A stretch of DNA of 64,000 nucleotides from Fusobacterium mortiferum ATCC 9817 (GCF_000158195.2 NZ_GL987988.1:143371-207370); one strand, 5' to 3'; counted from the stretch's first letter, positions 35,676 through 46,380 are shown. The notes: generated by a model not told the origin, from the letters alone. Numbers and translations are program-made.

Positions 35676-36542
35676 ATGAAAAAAAAGTGGCTAGATTATT
35701 TAATTGTGTATATAGGTTGTGTAATACAAGCTTTTTCAATAGTATGTATCTTGAAGCCAAATAATTTAACGGTAGGAGGAATAACAGGGCTATCCCTAAC
35801 AATAGGAAAGCTATTAAACTTTAATTATACCTATATTTATTATGCTATTTGTTTAGGAATATTAGTATGTGCCTATATTTTTCTTGGAAAAAGAGAAGTT
35901 AAAAAAATAGTTTTACTTTCTACTACATATCCCTTAATTTTGATTTTTATGAATAAAATACAATTTAATTTTTTATATGATACTCCAGATAAATTATTGA
36001 TTTGTATATACTATGGAATATTTATGGGTGTAGGAACAGGATTAGTATTAAAGAGAGGATTTTCTCAAGGAAGTTCAGACACAGTAGCAAAAATATTACA
36101 TAAAAAAATATTTAATTTTATGGGGTTGAGTCAAGTATTATTAGGAATAGATATAACAATATTATTAATTTCAAGTTTTGTTTTTGGAAGGACAGCAGTA
36201 TTGTATGCTATTATTATGCAGATGGTATATAGTAAGACTATAAATACAGTTTTATTTGGTTTTGGAGCTTCTATGGTAAAGGTAGTGATTATAAGTGATC
36301 AAATAGTAAAAATTTCTAATTTTATGAGTAATACTATACATAGAGGTTATAGTATAGGACATGTAGTTGGTGGAAAAAGTAAAATAAGAAGAGAGAAAAT
36401 AATATCAGTTTGTTCTTTAAGGGAGGCTATGTTGATTAAAGATTTTGTTACTAAAATAGATGAAGATGCTTTTATAAATATAGTTCCAACAATAGGAGCA
36501 TGGGGTAAGGAAGATGGACTCCAAAATTTAAAAGAAAAATAA
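35676..36542 (+). CDS. YitT family membrane protein (DUF161/DUF2179)
   Basis: The 288-residue protein has five to six membrane helices in its first 200 residues. These include the family motif PNNLTVGGITGLS near residue 27 and KRGFSQGSSDT near 128. A cytosolic DUF2179 domain follows (IHRGYSIGHVVGGKS to AFINIVPTIGAWGK). The family is widespread and its substrate is not established. GGAGG precedes the ATG. It sits alone between a hairpin and a new promoter. Confidence 0.9.
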   Translation: MKKKWLDYLIVYIGCVIQAFSIVCILKPNNLTVGGITGLSLTIGKLLNFNYTYIYYAICLGILVCAYIFLGKREVKKIVLLSTTYPLILIFMNKIQFNFLYDTPDKLLICIYYGIFMGVGTGLVLKRGFSQGSSDTVAKILHKKIFNFMGLSQVLLGIDITILLISSFVFGRTAVLYAIIMQMVYSKTINTVLFGFGASMVKVVIISDQIVKISNFMSNTIHRGYSIGHVVGGKSKIRREKIISVCSLREAMLIKDFVTKIDEDAFINIVPTIGAWGKEDGLQNLKEK

Positions 36543-36606
36543 AACAACATAAAACAAATAAAAACCACAAAAAACTCTTGATTTTTTTGTTGCTATATGA
36601 TAAAGT
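36541..36606 (+). promoter_or_regulatory. Promoter and A-rich direct repeats before the MFS operon
   Basis: TTGATT at 36578-36583 and TAAAGT at 36601-36606 are 17 bases apart. Just upstream, 36541-36575 holds repeated AAAACAA/AAACAAAT/AAAACCACAA units. A-rich direct repeats of this kind are typical of operators of DeoR-family repressors, and a DeoR gene ends this region at 40407. The link is inference. Confidence 0.45.
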
Positions 36607-36647
36607 GTATATATAAAATATAAAAATAGAACAAAAGGAGAGAAGAA

Positions 36648-37910
36648 ATGACAAAAAATGCAACTTTTAAAAAGTGGTTTACCTTTGTGGTATTGGTTAT
36701 AGGTGGAGGAACAGTATTTAAATTATCCTCATTAAAGGATGCTTTCTATGTACCTATGCAAGAGTTTATGGGACTTACTCATACACAAATAGGAGCAGCA
36801 TTATCGGTATATGGTCTAGTACAAACAATAGGAAACTTTGCTTCAATATATTTAGCAGATAGATTTTCTAAGAGAATAATGATTTCAGGTTCATTAGTAG
36901 GTATAGGATTAATAGGGGTATATATTTCAACTTTCCCACCATATTATGGAATTTTATTAGCTTGGGGATTATTATCAGTATTTGGAGAGGTTTTATATTG
37001 GCCAGTATTATTAAAAGCAGTTAGATTATTAGGAGATGAAACGGAGCAAGGAAGATTATTTGGATTTTTAGAAGCTGGAAGAGGGGTAGTTGATACAATA
37101 ATAGCTTTCTCAGCATTAGGAATATTTGCAATGTTAGGAAAAGGTTCTGGAGCATTAAGAGGGGCAATACTATTTTATTCAGCAGCAGTTATAGTAACAG
37201 GAATAATTTCTTATATTTTAGTAGAAGATGATAAAGTTATAGCTAAAGATGGAGAAAAAGTAAATAAAAATAAATTAGCTTTAGATGGAGTTATTCAAGC
37301 TATTAAGATGCCAGAAATTTGGGTAGTATCATTGACAATTGCATCAATTTATTCAGTATATTGTGGACTTACATACTTTATACCTTTCCTAAAAGATATT
37401 TATGGAATGCCTGTAACTTTAGTAGGAGCTTACGGAATAATAAACCAATATGGATTAAAAATGGTAGGTGGACCTGTAGGGGGAATGTTAGTTGATAAGA
37501 AATTTAAATCAGCAACAAAATTCCTAAGAGCAGCTTTAGTAGTGGCATTAGTAGCAATGATAGGATTTATAATGTTACCTCATGAAAGTATGAATGTATA
37601 TGCTGGAATGGTTTGTACATTAGGATTTGGAGCGATTATTTTCAGTATGAGAGCCGTTTTCTTTGCACCAGTAGATGAGATTAAAGTTCCAAGAAATATA
37701 AGTGGAGCTGCTATGTCAATAGCTTGTATTTTAGGATATTGTCCACAAATGTTTGCATTTACTTTATATGGAAGTATGTTAGATAAATATCCAGGATTAG
37801 CAGGGTATAAGATGGTATTTACAACAATGGCGGGATTTGCTGTGGTAGGTATAGTTATAACAACATTATTGTTAAAAATGATTAAAAGAAAACAAGAAGA
37901 AGTTGCTTAG
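36648..37910 (+). CDS. MFS transporter (YihN/NarK-like branch)
   Basis: The 420-residue protein has twelve hydrophobic segments and the MFS loop ADRFSKR after helix 2 (near residue 75). The charged middle loop is DDKVIAKDGEKVNKNK. Its overall look is that of the YihN branch, which moves organic anions or sugar derivatives. GGAG precedes the ATG. A TIM-barrel isomerase-like gene follows 12 bases later, so the pair probably imports and converts one compound. The substrate is unknown. Confidence 0.85.
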   Translation: MTKNATFKKWFTFVVLVIGGGTVFKLSSLKDAFYVPMQEFMGLTHTQIGAALSVYGLVQTIGNFASIYLADRFSKRIMISGSLVGIGLIGVYISTFPPYYGILLAWGLLSVFGEVLYWPVLLKAVRLLGDETEQGRLFGFLEAGRGVVDTIIAFSALGIFAMLGKGSGALRGAILFYSAAVIVTGIISYILVEDDKVIAKDGEKVNKNKLALDGVIQAIKMPEIWVVSLTIASIYSVYCGLTYFIPFLKDIYGMPVTLVGAYGIINQYGLKMVGGPVGGMLVDKKFKSATKFLRAALVVALVAMIGFIMLPHESMNVYAGMVCTLGFGAIIFSMRAVFFAPVDEIKVPRNISGAAMSIACILGYCPQMFAFTLYGSMLDKYPGLAGYKMVFTTMAGFAVVGIVITTLLLKMIKRKQEEVA

Positions 37911-37922
37911 TTTGGAGGAAAA

Positions 37923-38972
37923 ATGTTAAAGTTAGGTTTAGAAACAGAAAGTTTACATCTATGGTTACAACATAAGAGAATGGATATATTTGGATTTATA
38001 GAAAAAGCTCATGAATTAGGATTAGATGGAGTACAGATCAATGTAATAAAAGATTATGGATTAGATGAAAAATGGGGAGCATTAGAGAGTGCTTCAGATG
38101 AACATCTAAATAAAATAAAAGAGTTATTAAGAAAATATGGGATGTATATAGAATTAGATATGAGAAATCTTGATTATGATAGATTAGTTGAAGTTTTAGA
38201 GGTAGCTAATAAATTAGGAGCTGAAGTAGTTAGGTCATACATTCCAATAAAACCAGCAAAAAATATTGAAACTTCATCTGGAGCAGAGGGAGCTTACGAT
38301 TTTGCAAAAGTTCGTTGTGATTTTGATGAAAACTCTTATGTTGAAGGGATAGAAAAGGTAAGAAAAATAATACCTCTTCTTGAAAAATATAGAATAAAAT
38401 TGGCATTAGAAAATCATGAATATGAAACTTCAGAGGAATTAGTAAGAGTAATAAAAGAAATAAACTCCCAATGGGTAGGGTTACTTTATGATTTTGGAAA
38501 CTCAATGATGGCTTGGGAAGAACCTGTAAAAGCTGCAGAAAATATGGCACCTTATACTTATTCTACTCATTTTAAAGATCATATTATAATAGAGGAACCT
38601 AATGATAAATATGGTTATGTAGTATGTGGAGTACCAGCAGGAACAGGAAATATAGATTTAAAAACTTGTTTTAATATTATGATGAAAAAATCAAGTTTGA
38701 CAAGAATAAATGTAGAATCTTGTTATCCATATTGTGCTCAATTTAAGAGAAGTCCAGGAGCTGGAGGAGTCTTTAAGGTGGGAGAAGGAGCTTTTCAAGT
38801 AGAAAAACATCTATATAATTATGATATAATAAAACCATCTCAATACTATTATCCTCATGAGATATCACAGGATATGTTGGAAAAGTTATTAGATGATCAG
38901 ATGAAAGGCTTAGAAGTAACAGTAAAATATTTAAAAAAATTAAGAGATGAATATATGAAAGAAAATTTATAA
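37923..38972 (+). CDS. Sugar isomerase/epimerase-like TIM barrel (AP endonuclease family 2)
   Basis: The 349-residue protein begins KLGLETESLHLW and has the metal-binding pattern of the xylose isomerase-like superfamily: a Glu in LALENHEY near residue 161, Asp in LLYDFGNS, His in THFKDH near 216, and Glu in INVESCYPY. An extended C-terminal tail is present. Members isomerise or epimerise sugars, inositols and related acids. GGAGG precedes the ATG. The partner is the MFS transporter upstream; the exact reaction cannot be told. Confidence 0.82.
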   Translation: MLKLGLETESLHLWLQHKRMDIFGFIEKAHELGLDGVQINVIKDYGLDEKWGALESASDEHLNKIKELLRKYGMYIELDMRNLDYDRLVEVLEVANKLGAEVVRSYIPIKPAKNIETSSGAEGAYDFAKVRCDFDENSYVEGIEKVRKIIPLLEKYRIKLALENHEYETSEELVRVIKEINSQWVGLLYDFGNSMMAWEEPVKAAENMAPYTYSTHFKDHIIIEEPNDKYGYVVCGVPAGTGNIDLKTCFNIMMKKSSLTRINVESCYPYCAQFKRSPGAGGVFKVGEGAFQVEKHLYNYDIIKPSQYYYPHEISQDMLEKLLDDQMKGLEVTVKYLKKLRDEYMKENL

Positions 38973-38982
38973 CTTGTAAAAG

Positions 38983-39027
38983 GGCTCATAAAATTATATA
39001 CTAAATATAGTTTTATGAGCTTTTTTC
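38983..39027 (+). terminator. Terminator between the TIM-barrel gene and the AGCS symporter
   Basis: GCTCATAAAATTATA pairs, with one mismatch, with TATAGTTTTATGAGC, followed by TTTTTTC. It separates the MFS pair from the next gene, although partial read-through could link them. Confidence 0.85.
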
Positions 39028-39051
39028 AAAATAGATTGAAAGGAGAAAAAT

Positions 39052-40413
39052 ATGCAGGGGCTGGAAAATATACTAGAAAAAATATCTGGAATAATTTGGG
39101 GAAATTATCTGATTATTACATTGATAGGAGTAGGACTATTTTTTACAATTTTAACAAAAGGTATACAAATAAAAGGTTTTCCTTTAGCTGTTAGAGAATT
39201 AATTAACTCTTTAAAAGGAGAGAAAGAAGTAAAAGGAGAAGGAACACTTTCATCTTTTCAAGCTTTGTGTACAGCACTTAGTAGTTGTGTTGGAAATGGT
39301 AATATAGTAGGGGTAGCTACTGCAATAGCTAGTGGAGGACCAGGAGCTGTATTTTGGATGTGGGCTGCTGGAATAGTAGGAATGGCAACTAAGTATGCTG
39401 AAATAGTTTTAGGAATGATATATAGAGAAAAAGCTGAAGATGGAACTTATGTAGGTGGACCTATGTACTATATATCTAAAGGATTAAAATTGAAAAAAAT
39501 AGCCTTTATCTTTGCCTTACTTATGTTTTTACAAATAAGTGGTGGGGCTTTAATACAGTCAAATGCTGTAGCAATAGTAATGAGTGATATTTTTAAAGTA
39601 AAACCTATATTTTCTGGAATACTTATGGGAGGAGTAATTCTAAGTGTGGTTGTAGGTGGAGTACAAAGATTAGGAAAAGTAACAGAGAGACTTTTACCAG
39701 TAATGGCGTTAATATATTTTTTTGGGGGGTTAGTTGTAATAATTTCTAATATAAATCATATACCTTATGCTATAATGAATATAGTGAGTTGTGCTTTTAG
39801 AGTTGAAGCAGTAGGTGGAGGAGTATTAGGACATACTATAAAAGAAGCAATGAGATTTGGAGTAGCAAGAGGATTATATTCTAATGAGGCTGGAGAGGGA
39901 AGTGCACCAGTATTACACTCGGCTGCTATAACAGACCATCCAGCAAGGCAAGGTTTGTATGGTCTATTGGAAGTCTTTATAGATACTGTTGTAATTTGTT
40001 CTTTGACTTCTTTTATTGTATTAACTTCAGGAGTAACAGAAACAGATATTTCACCAGCTATTTATGTAATGACAGCTTTTGGGAATATACACATACTATT
40101 TAGATATTTAATTGGTATAAGTATGGTACTTTTTGCTTTTTCAACTGTTCTATCGCAATGGTATTTTGGGAATGTAACTCTAACTTATATGTTTAATGTA
40201 AAAGTAGCAGAAAAGTTTAAATATGTTTTTATTTGTTTAGCTCTTTTAGGTTCATTGAGTAGTTTAAAAATAGTATGGTTAATTCAAGATATAGTTTTGG
40301 GATTGATGATAATTCCAAACTTATTAGCTCTATTATTATTAAATAAAGATGTAAAAAAAGCAACAGAGGATTTTTTTATAATGATAAAGAATGAAAGGAA
40401 AGAAAAATGTTAG
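39052..40413 (+). CDS. AGCS family sodium:alanine/glycine symporter
   Basis: The 453-residue protein has about ten to eleven membrane helices. The family signature is ALSSCVGNGNIVGVATAIAS near residue 75, with GGPMYYIS near 140 and YSNEAGEGSAP near 280. Members co-transport alanine or glycine with sodium. AAAGGAG precedes the ATG. Its 3' end overlaps the DeoR start by seven bases, so they are translated together. An amino acid symporter beside sugar-type genes is an unusual mix. Confidence 0.92.
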   Translation: MQGLENILEKISGIIWGNYLIITLIGVGLFFTILTKGIQIKGFPLAVRELINSLKGEKEVKGEGTLSSFQALCTALSSCVGNGNIVGVATAIASGGPGAVFWMWAAGIVGMATKYAEIVLGMIYREKAEDGTYVGGPMYYISKGLKLKKIAFIFALLMFLQISGGALIQSNAVAIVMSDIFKVKPIFSGILMGGVILSVVVGGVQRLGKVTERLLPVMALIYFFGGLVVIISNINHIPYAIMNIVSCAFRVEAVGGGVLGHTIKEAMRFGVARGLYSNEAGEGSAPVLHSAAITDHPARQGLYGLLEVFIDTVVICSLTSFIVLTSGVTETDISPAIYVMTAFGNIHILFRYLIGISMVLFAFSTVLSQWYFGNVTLTYMFNVKVAEKFKYVFICLALLGSLSSLKIVWLIQDIVLGLMIIPNLLALLLLNKDVKKATEDFFIMIKNERKEKC

Positions 40414-41168
40414 CAAATGATAGACAAGAGAAGATATTAGAGATAATAGAAAGAGATGGAAGTATAAAAACGTCACAATTAGTGGAAATTTTTGATGTTT
40501 CATTAGAAACAATAAGAAGAGATTTTGAAGTTTTAGAGAAACAAGGATATTTAGAAAAAGTATATGGAGGAGCTATTTTAAAAAATAAGGAAACAAAAGC
40601 TTTAAATTATTCTTCACGTGAGAAAAAAAATGTAGAAGAGAAAAAAGAGGTTGGAAGATTAGCAATAAACTTAATAGAGGATGGAGATACTATTGCTTTA
40701 AATGCTAGTACAACTAACTTAGAAATTGCTAGATTGATTAAGGAAAAATTTTCTCATCTTACAGTAATAACTAACTCTTTAATGATTGCAAACGAATTAG
40801 CTGAAATTTCAGGAATTAATTTAATTTTAGCTGGAGGAATGTATAATAAAAATGAATTTGCTTTTTTAGGAGAGGTAACAGCTAAATTTTTTCAAAATTT
40901 TTCCGTAGATAAAGCTTTTATATGTGTTGGTGGAATTTCATTAAAGAGAGGATTAACTGATTACCTAATGGATGAGATATTAGTAGAAAAAAAGATGATA
41001 GATATAGCAGAAAAAGTTTATATCTTAGCTGATTCAACTAAAATAGAATCAAATTCATTGATAAAGTTGAGTGACTTGCAAGAAAATATGGAAATAGTAA
41101 CAGATTCAAAACTATCAGAAGAGATAAAAAAAGAGTATATAAATAGAGGAATAAAAGTAAGAAATTAA
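40407..41168 (+). CDS. DeoR-family transcriptional repressor
   Basis: The 253-residue protein has an N-terminal helix-turn-helix (SIKTSQLVEIFDVSLETIRR, residues about 18-37) and the GGAIL wing. The C-terminal effector domain (DGDTIALNAST, VITNSLMIANEL, AGGMYN) is of the ribose-5-phosphate isomerase-like type that senses phosphorylated sugars. AGGAAAG precedes the ATG. It probably represses the MFS/TIM-barrel/AGCS genes upstream, where A-rich repeats are seen. Confidence 0.9.
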   Translation: MLANDRQEKILEIIERDGSIKTSQLVEIFDVSLETIRRDFEVLEKQGYLEKVYGGAILKNKETKALNYSSREKKNVEEKKEVGRLAINLIEDGDTIALNASTTNLEIARLIKEKFSHLTVITNSLMIANELAEISGINLILAGGMYNKNEFAFLGEVTAKFFQNFSVDKAFICVGGISLKRGLTDYLMDEILVEKKMIDIAEKVYILADSTKIESNSLIKLSDLQENMEIVTDSKLSEEIKKEYINRGIKVRN

Positions 41169-41174
41169 AATACT

Positions 41175-41224
41175 AAAGGGATTGTTGTAAAATTTTAAAC
41201 TACAATTATCCCTTTATTTTTTTG
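41175..41224 (+). terminator. Terminator after deoR-type gene
   Basis: AAAGGGATTGTTGTAA pairs with TACAATTATCCCTTT around an AT loop, followed by ATTTTTTT. Confidence 0.85.
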
Positions 41225-41341
41225 ATTATAAAACTATTTTTTATTTGAAAAATATAGAAAAAACTGGTAAAATGATAAGATGAGTTATTTTGTCAAAAAT
41301 CAAAAAAGACTGAAAAAATGTTATTAATAGGAGGAAAAATT

Positions 41342-42652
41342 GTGAAAAAAGCTTCAATCATAACTTATGGTTGTCAAATGAATGTAAATGAAAGTGCAAA
41401 AATAAAAAAAATGTTCCAAAATATGGGATATGAAATTACTGATAATATAGAAGAATCGGATGTTACATTTTTAAATACATGTACAGTAAGAGAGGGAGCA
41501 GCAACTCAAATATATGGGAAATTAGGAGAGTTGAAGCATATAAAAGAAAATAAAGGAATGATAATAGGGGTAACTGGATGTTTCGCTCAAGAACAAGGAA
41601 TAGAGCTTGTAAAAAAATTCCCTCAAATAGATATAGTTATGGGAAACCAAAATATAGGAAGAATACCACAAGCTATAGATGATATAGAGCATGGAGTAGA
41701 TAAACATCTTGTTTTTACAGATTGTGAAGATGATTTACCACCTAGATTAGATGCTGACTTTGATTCTAAAAAAACTGCTTCTATATCTATAACTTATGGA
41801 TGTAATAACTTTTGTGCTTATTGTATAGTACCATATGTAAGAGGTAGAGAAAGATCTGTTCCTATGACAGAGATTTTACATGATGTGAGACAATATGTAG
41901 AAAAAGGTTATAAAGAGATAATTTTACTTGGACAAAATGTAAACTCTTATGGAAAAGAGTTTAAAAATGGAGATAACTTTGCAAGATTATTAGAGGAAAT
42001 CTGTAAGGTAGAGGGAGATTTTATAGTAAGATTTGTTTCTCCACACCCTAGAGATTTTACTGATGAGGTAATAGATGTAATTGCTAAAAATGAAAAAATT
42101 GCAAGATCATTACATCTTCCACTACAAGCTGGTTCATCTACAATATTAAAAGCTATGAATAGAGGATATACAAAAGAGCAATACATAGCTTTAGCTAATA
42201 AGATAAAAGAGAGAATACTAGGAGTTGCTCTTACAGCAGATGTTATAGTAGGATTCCCTGGAGAGACTGAAGAAGATTTCCAAGATACTTTAGATGTAGT
42301 AAGACAAATTCAATTTGAAAATAGTTTTATGTTTATGTATTCTATTAGAAAGGGAACAAAGGCAGCTACTATGGAAAATCAAATAGATGAGGCTGTAAAA
42401 AAAGATAGACTTCAAAGATTAATAGATGTACAAACTGCTTGTTCATTAGCAGAGAGTAAAACATATGTAGGTAAAACATTTAGAGTATTAGTAGAGGGAG
42501 AGAGTAAAAAAAATAAAGAAGTACTAAGTGGAAGAACTTCTACTAATAAGATAGTTTTATTTAAAGGAGATAAAGCTTTAGAAGGAACATTTGTAAATGT
42601 AAAAATAAATGATTGTAAAACTTGGACATTATATGGAGAAATTGTAGAGTAA
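41342..42652 (+). CDS. miaB: tRNA-2-methylthio-N6-dimethylallyladenosine synthase MiaB
   Basis: The GTG at 41342 is preferred because AGGAGG sits at 41330-41335; an in-frame ATG at 41318 lies upstream of that site. The 436-residue protein has the UPF0004 domain with cysteines in YGCQMN, NTCTVREGA and GCFAQ. The radical SAM cluster CNNFCAYC and PYVRGRERS follow near residue 155, then a C-terminal TRAM domain. It adds a methylthio group to i6A37 of tRNAs. The rho gene follows 18 bases later. Confidence 0.95.
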   Translation: MKKASIITYGCQMNVNESAKIKKMFQNMGYEITDNIEESDVTFLNTCTVREGAATQIYGKLGELKHIKENKGMIIGVTGCFAQEQGIELVKKFPQIDIVMGNQNIGRIPQAIDDIEHGVDKHLVFTDCEDDLPPRLDADFDSKKTASISITYGCNNFCAYCIVPYVRGRERSVPMTEILHDVRQYVEKGYKEIILLGQNVNSYGKEFKNGDNFARLLEEICKVEGDFIVRFVSPHPRDFTDEVIDVIAKNEKIARSLHLPLQAGSSTILKAMNRGYTKEQYIALANKIKERILGVALTADVIVGFPGETEEDFQDTLDVVRQIQFENSFMFMYSIRKGTKAATMENQIDEAVKKDRLQRLIDVQTACSLAESKTYVGKTFRVLVEGESKKNKEVLSGRTSTNKIVLFKGDKALEGTFVNVKINDCKTWTLYGEIVE

Positions 42653-42670
42653 GAAGAGGTTAATATCGAG

Positions 42671-43924
42671 GTGGATATGGACAGATTGGATAAGTTTCTT
42701 TTAAAGGAACTTTTAGAGATAGGAAAGCAATTGGGCTTGGCAATAAAAGCAGGAATAAAGAAAAATGAATTAAAAGAGCTTATAGAAAAGGATATAGAAA
42801 GTAAAGAGAATACTGATATAGCATGGGGAACTTTAGAAGTTTTACCAGATGGATATGGTTTTTTAAGAGGAACAAGTGTAGAAAAAGATATATATGTTTC
42901 AGCTTCACAAGTAAGAAAATTTAAGCTTAGAACTGAGGATAGAGTAGTTGGTGAAGTAAGAGAACCTTCTGGAGATGAAAAAAATTATGCTCTTAAAAAA
43001 GTTTTATTAGTTAATGATGGAACATTAGAAGCAGCTGAAGCAAGAGTACCTTTTGAGGAGCTTATTCCAGCATATCCAACAGAAAAATTTATATTAGAAA
43101 CTGATAGTAAAAATATTTCTGGAAGAATAATTGATTTGATAGCTCCAATAGGTAGAGGACAGAGAGCTTTAATTATTGCTCCACCTAAAGCTGGAAAGAC
43201 TATGTTAATTAGTAATCTTGCTAACTCAATAATGAAGACTAGCAAGGATGCTGAGGTATGGATACTTTTAATAGATGAAAGACCAGAAGAGGTTACAGAT
43301 ATAAAAGAAAATGTAATAGGGGCTCAAGTATTTGCTTCGACTTTTGATGAAGATCCTAAAAACCATATTAAGGTAACAGAAAGCATATTAGAAAGAGCTA
43401 AAAGAAAAGTAGAAAATGGAGAAAATATAGTTATTCTTATGGACTCTTTAACAAGACTTGCTAGAGCTTATAATATAGTAATTCCTTCTAGTGGTAAGCT
43501 GATATCAGGAGGTATAGATCCAACAGCTCTTTATTATCCTAAAAACTTTTTTGGAACAGCAAGGAATATTAGAGGGGGAGGAAGCCTGACAATAATTGCC
43601 ACTGTATTAGTGGATACTGGAAGTAAGATGGATGATATAATTTATGAGGAATTTAAATCAACAGGAAATTGTGATATACATTTAGATAGAAATTTAGCTG
43701 AATTAAGATTGTTTCCAGCAATAGATATTCAACGTTCTGGAACTAGAAAAGAGGAGTTGTTAATTCCTAAAAAAGAATTAGAATCAATTTGGAAAATAAG
43801 AAGACATCTTGCAAAATTTGATAAAGCTGAAAGTTTAAAAAGATTAGTTGATACATTGAAAAGTACTCAAAGCAATAAAAGTATGCTAGAACAGTTTGAA
43901 AAAGGAGTAGGGGATGAAAAATAA
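42671..43924 (+). CDS. rho: Transcription termination factor Rho
   Basis: The 417-residue protein has the N-terminal helical domain, the RNA-binding cold-shock-like domain ([15 protein letters not shown]) and the ATPase core. The core has [10 protein letters not shown] near residue 175, [22 protein letters not shown] and the R-loop [15 protein letters not shown]. The start could be GTG 42671 (AAGAGGT ten bases before) or ATG 42677 (GAGGTGG three bases before); the choice is open. Rho is a hexameric RNA helicase that ends transcription. It overlaps the M23 peptidase gene by 11 bases. Confidence 0.96.
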   Translation: MDMDRLDKFLLKELLEIGKQLGLAIKAGIKKNELKELIEKDIESKENTDIAWGTLEVLPDGYGFLRGTSVEKDIYVSASQVRKFKLRTEDRVVGEVREPSGDEKNYALKKVLLVNDGTLEAAEARVPFEELIPAYPTEKFILETDSKNISGRIIDLIAPIGRGQRALIIAPPKAGKTMLISNLANSIMKTSKDAEVWILLIDERPEEVTDIKENVIGAQVFASTFDEDPKNHIKVTESILERAKRKVENGENIVILMDSLTRLARAYNIVIPSSGKLISGGIDPTALYYPKNFFGTARNIRGGGSLTIIATVLVDTGSKMDDIIYEEFKSTGNCDIHLDRNLAELRLFPAIDIQRSGTRKEELLIPKKELESIWKIRRHLAKFDKAESLKRLVDTLKSTQSNKSMLEQFEKGVGDEK

Positions 43925-44912
43925 GATAGGTTTACTTATAATATTGATTATAACTTTTTATATAGGTATATTAGTAGGAACTCCTTTTAAAACTGAAGTT
44001 GTAGATTTAAAACAATTTACTGATTACTATGAAGAGGGAGAGGCAGAAAATGGTGGTTGGGAAGTTCAAGCAGATAACTTCTATACTTTTACTAGAGAAT
44101 ACTCTTTAGTGGGAGAAGAGGGAGGAGGAGTTGAAGAGTTACCTAAAATAGACGAAGATGCTATTCCTGAAAAGAAAATATATATAGTTCAAAAGGGAGA
44201 TACTCTATCAGAAATAGCTGAGACTCATGGTATGGGACTTAGCGTTCTTATGGCTAATAATCCTGGAGTTTCTGCAAATAACTTAAAAATTGGACAAAAA
44301 CTTACTGTACTTACAGGAAATGGAATTTTTTATAAAGTAGGTAAGGGAGATTCTTTAAATAAGATCGCTGAACTATTTAAAGTAGAGATAGAGGATATTA
44401 AAAAGATAAACAAACTAGATTCTAATGTAGTTCAAATAGGAGAGGTACTATATATTAAAAATCCTAATGTAAATAAGTATTTAGGAATGAGAAGTCCTAA
44501 TGCTGATAATAGAAGTAACCTTGGTTTTATTATGCCTATAAAATATACTGGAATAACAAGTCCACAAGGGAATAGATTCCATCCAGTTTTAAAAAGATAT
44601 ATATATCATGCTGGTGTGGATTTAAGAGCACATTTTATTCCTCTTTATGCTTCTAAAGAGGGAAAAGTAACTTTTGCTGGAACTATGAATGGATATGGGA
44701 AAATAATAATTATTCAACATAGTGGTGGATATGAAACTAGATATGGACATTTAGATAAGATAGGAGTAAGAAAAGGACAGTATGTAAAAACTGGAGAACT
44801 AATTGGAAAAACTGGACAAAGTGGAAGAGTTACAGGACCACATCTTCATTTTGAGTTAAGAAAAAATGGAAAAGCTTTAAATCCAATGAAATATATGCCA
44901 AAATCAAAATAG
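43914..44912 (+). CDS. LysM-M23 family peptidoglycan endopeptidase
   Basis: The 332-residue protein has an N-terminal membrane anchor or signal ([18 protein letters not shown]). Two LysM repeats follow ([19 protein letters not shown] near residue 95 and [16 protein letters not shown] near 142). The C-terminal M23 domain has HAGVDL near 228 and GPHLHFELR near 309, which hold the zinc ligands. It binds and cuts peptidoglycan cross-bridges outside the cytoplasmic membrane. GTAGGGG precedes its ATG inside the end of rho. Confidence 0.93.
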   Translation: MKNKIGLLIILIITFYIGILVGTPFKTEVVDLKQFTDYYEEGEAENGGWEVQADNFYTFTREYSLVGEEGGGVEELPKIDEDAIPEKKIYIVQKGDTLSEIAETHGMGLSVLMANNPGVSANNLKIGQKLTVLTGNGIFYKVGKGDSLNKIAELFKVEIEDIKKINKLDSNVVQIGEVLYIKNPNVNKYLGMRSPNADNRSNLGFIMPIKYTGITSPQGNRFHPVLKRYIYHAGVDLRAHFIPLYASKEGKVTFAGTMNGYGKIIIIQHSGGYETRYGHLDKIGVRKGQYVKTGELIGKTGQSGRVTGPHLHFELRKNGKALNPMKYMPKSK

Positions 44913-44924
44913 AGAGGGATAGTT

Positions 44925-45992
44925 ATGAGTAGAGTAGTAAAAGTGGGAAACCTTTTAATAGGTGGTGGAAATCCAATAGTCATACAATCTATGACTAATA
45001 CTACAACAAGTGATGTAGAAGCAACAGTTAATCAAATAAAAAAATTGGAAGCTGCTGGTTGCCAAATGGTAAGAATGACAATAAATAATGAAGAAGCAGC
45101 CAAAGCCATAGGAGAGATAAAGAAAAGAGTAGATGTTCCATTATGTGCTGATATTCATTTCGATTATAAATTGGCTCTTTTAGCAATAGAAAATGGGATA
45201 GATAAACTTAGAATCAATCCAGGAAATATAGGTTCTGATGAAAATATTAAAGCTGTTGTAGAGAAGGCAAAAGAGAAAAATATTCCTATAAGAATAGGAG
45301 TAAACTCTGGTTCTATTGAAAAACATATACTTGAAAAATATGGAAAACCAACTGCTGATGGAATGGTAGAGAGTGCTATGTATCATATAAATCTATTAGA
45401 GAAAAATGGATTTAATGATATAGTAGTGTCATTAAAGGCAAGTAATGTTAAGATGATGGTAGAGGCTTATAGAAAAATAAGTAAGCTTATAGATTATCCA
45501 TTACATCTTGGAGTGACAGAGGCTGGAACTGCTTTCCAAGGGACAGTAAAATCTGCAATAGGAATAGGGGCATTATTAGTAGATGGAATAGGAGATACAA
45601 TTAGAGTTTCTCTTACAGAAGATCCAGTAGAAGAGATAAAGGTTGCTAAAGAGATATTGAAAGTTTTGGGACTGATAGAGGCAGGAGTGGAAATAGTATC
45701 TTGCCCTACTTGTGGAAGAACAGAGATAGATTTAATAGGACTTGCTAAAAAAGTTGAAAAAGAGTTTGAAAATGAAAATAGAAAAATAAAAATAGCTGTA
45801 ATGGGTTGTATAGTAAATGGACCTGGAGAAGCTAGAGAAGCTGACTATGGAGTTGCTGGAGGAAAAGGAGTAGGAGTTCTTTTTAAGAAAGGACAGATAG
45901 TAAAAAAAGTAGATGAGTCTGAAATATTAATTGAGTTAAAAAAATTAATAATGGAGGATGAGAAAAATGAGAGTATGGAGAGTAGTAATTAG
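44925..45992 (+). CDS. ispG: 4-hydroxy-3-methylbut-2-enyl diphosphate synthase IspG
   Basis: The 355-residue protein begins [16 protein letters not shown] and has the TIM barrel region ([25 protein letters not shown]). The Fe-S cluster cysteines are in SCPTCGRTE near residue 259 and [10 protein letters not shown] near 297. It carries out the next-to-last step of the non-mevalonate isoprenoid pathway. GAGGG precedes the ATG. It is co-transcribed with the peptidase upstream and overlaps a small lipoprotein gene. Confidence 0.96.
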   Translation: MSRVVKVGNLLIGGGNPIVIQSMTNTTTSDVEATVNQIKKLEAAGCQMVRMTINNEEAAKAIGEIKKRVDVPLCADIHFDYKLALLAIENGIDKLRINPGNIGSDENIKAVVEKAKEKNIPIRIGVNSGSIEKHILEKYGKPTADGMVESAMYHINLLEKNGFNDIVVSLKASNVKMMVEAYRKISKLIDYPLHLGVTEAGTAFQGTVKSAIGIGALLVDGIGDTIRVSLTEDPVEEIKVAKEILKVLGLIEAGVEIVSCPTCGRTEIDLIGLAKKVEKEFENENRKIKIAVMGCIVNGPGEAREADYGVAGGKGVGVLFKKGQIVKKVDESEILIELKKLIMEDEKNESMESSN

Positions 45993-46380
45993 TCTATTTT
46001 TTATTCTTTTATCAGCTTGTACTTCTATTAGGAGTAATGAGGAAATTTCATTAGAAAGAGTAGAAGGAAGAAAAAAATTTGTAGTAAACTATGATAGAGG
46101 AAGATATAATACTGTAAAATTAGATAATATAGTTATTGATTCAGGAAGAGAGTATTATGTAAAAGAGGGAGAGTATACTCTTTCATATATAGAAGAAGCT
46201 TTTATAAATGGATATGTAGGAGTTTCTTGGAAAGGTAGTAAAGGAAGAGCTGGAGATAGTGATAGAAAGATACCAACAAGAAAAGCTATAAAAGTATTAG
46301 AAGATATGGAAATAAATCTAGAAAATCATACTGTTCAAATAAATTTTTCTGGAACAATCAATTCTGATAAGAAATTTTAG
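45967..46380 (+). CDS. Small putative lipoprotein
   Basis: The ATG at 45967 is preferred, nine bases after GGAGG; the in-frame ATG at 45958 abuts that site. The 137-residue protein has a signal peptide with a lipobox (FFILLSAC, Cys17), so it is probably a lipoprotein. The mature part is beta-rich with basic patches ([19 protein letters not shown]). It overlaps the end of ispG by 26 bases. No family was recognised. Confidence 0.7.
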   Translation: MRVWRVVISLFFILLSACTSIRSNEEISLERVEGRKKFVVNYDRGRYNTVKLDNIVIDSGREYYVKEGEYTLSYIEEAFINGYVGVSWKGSKGRAGDSDRKIPTRKAIKVLEDMEINLENHTVQINFSGTINSDKKF

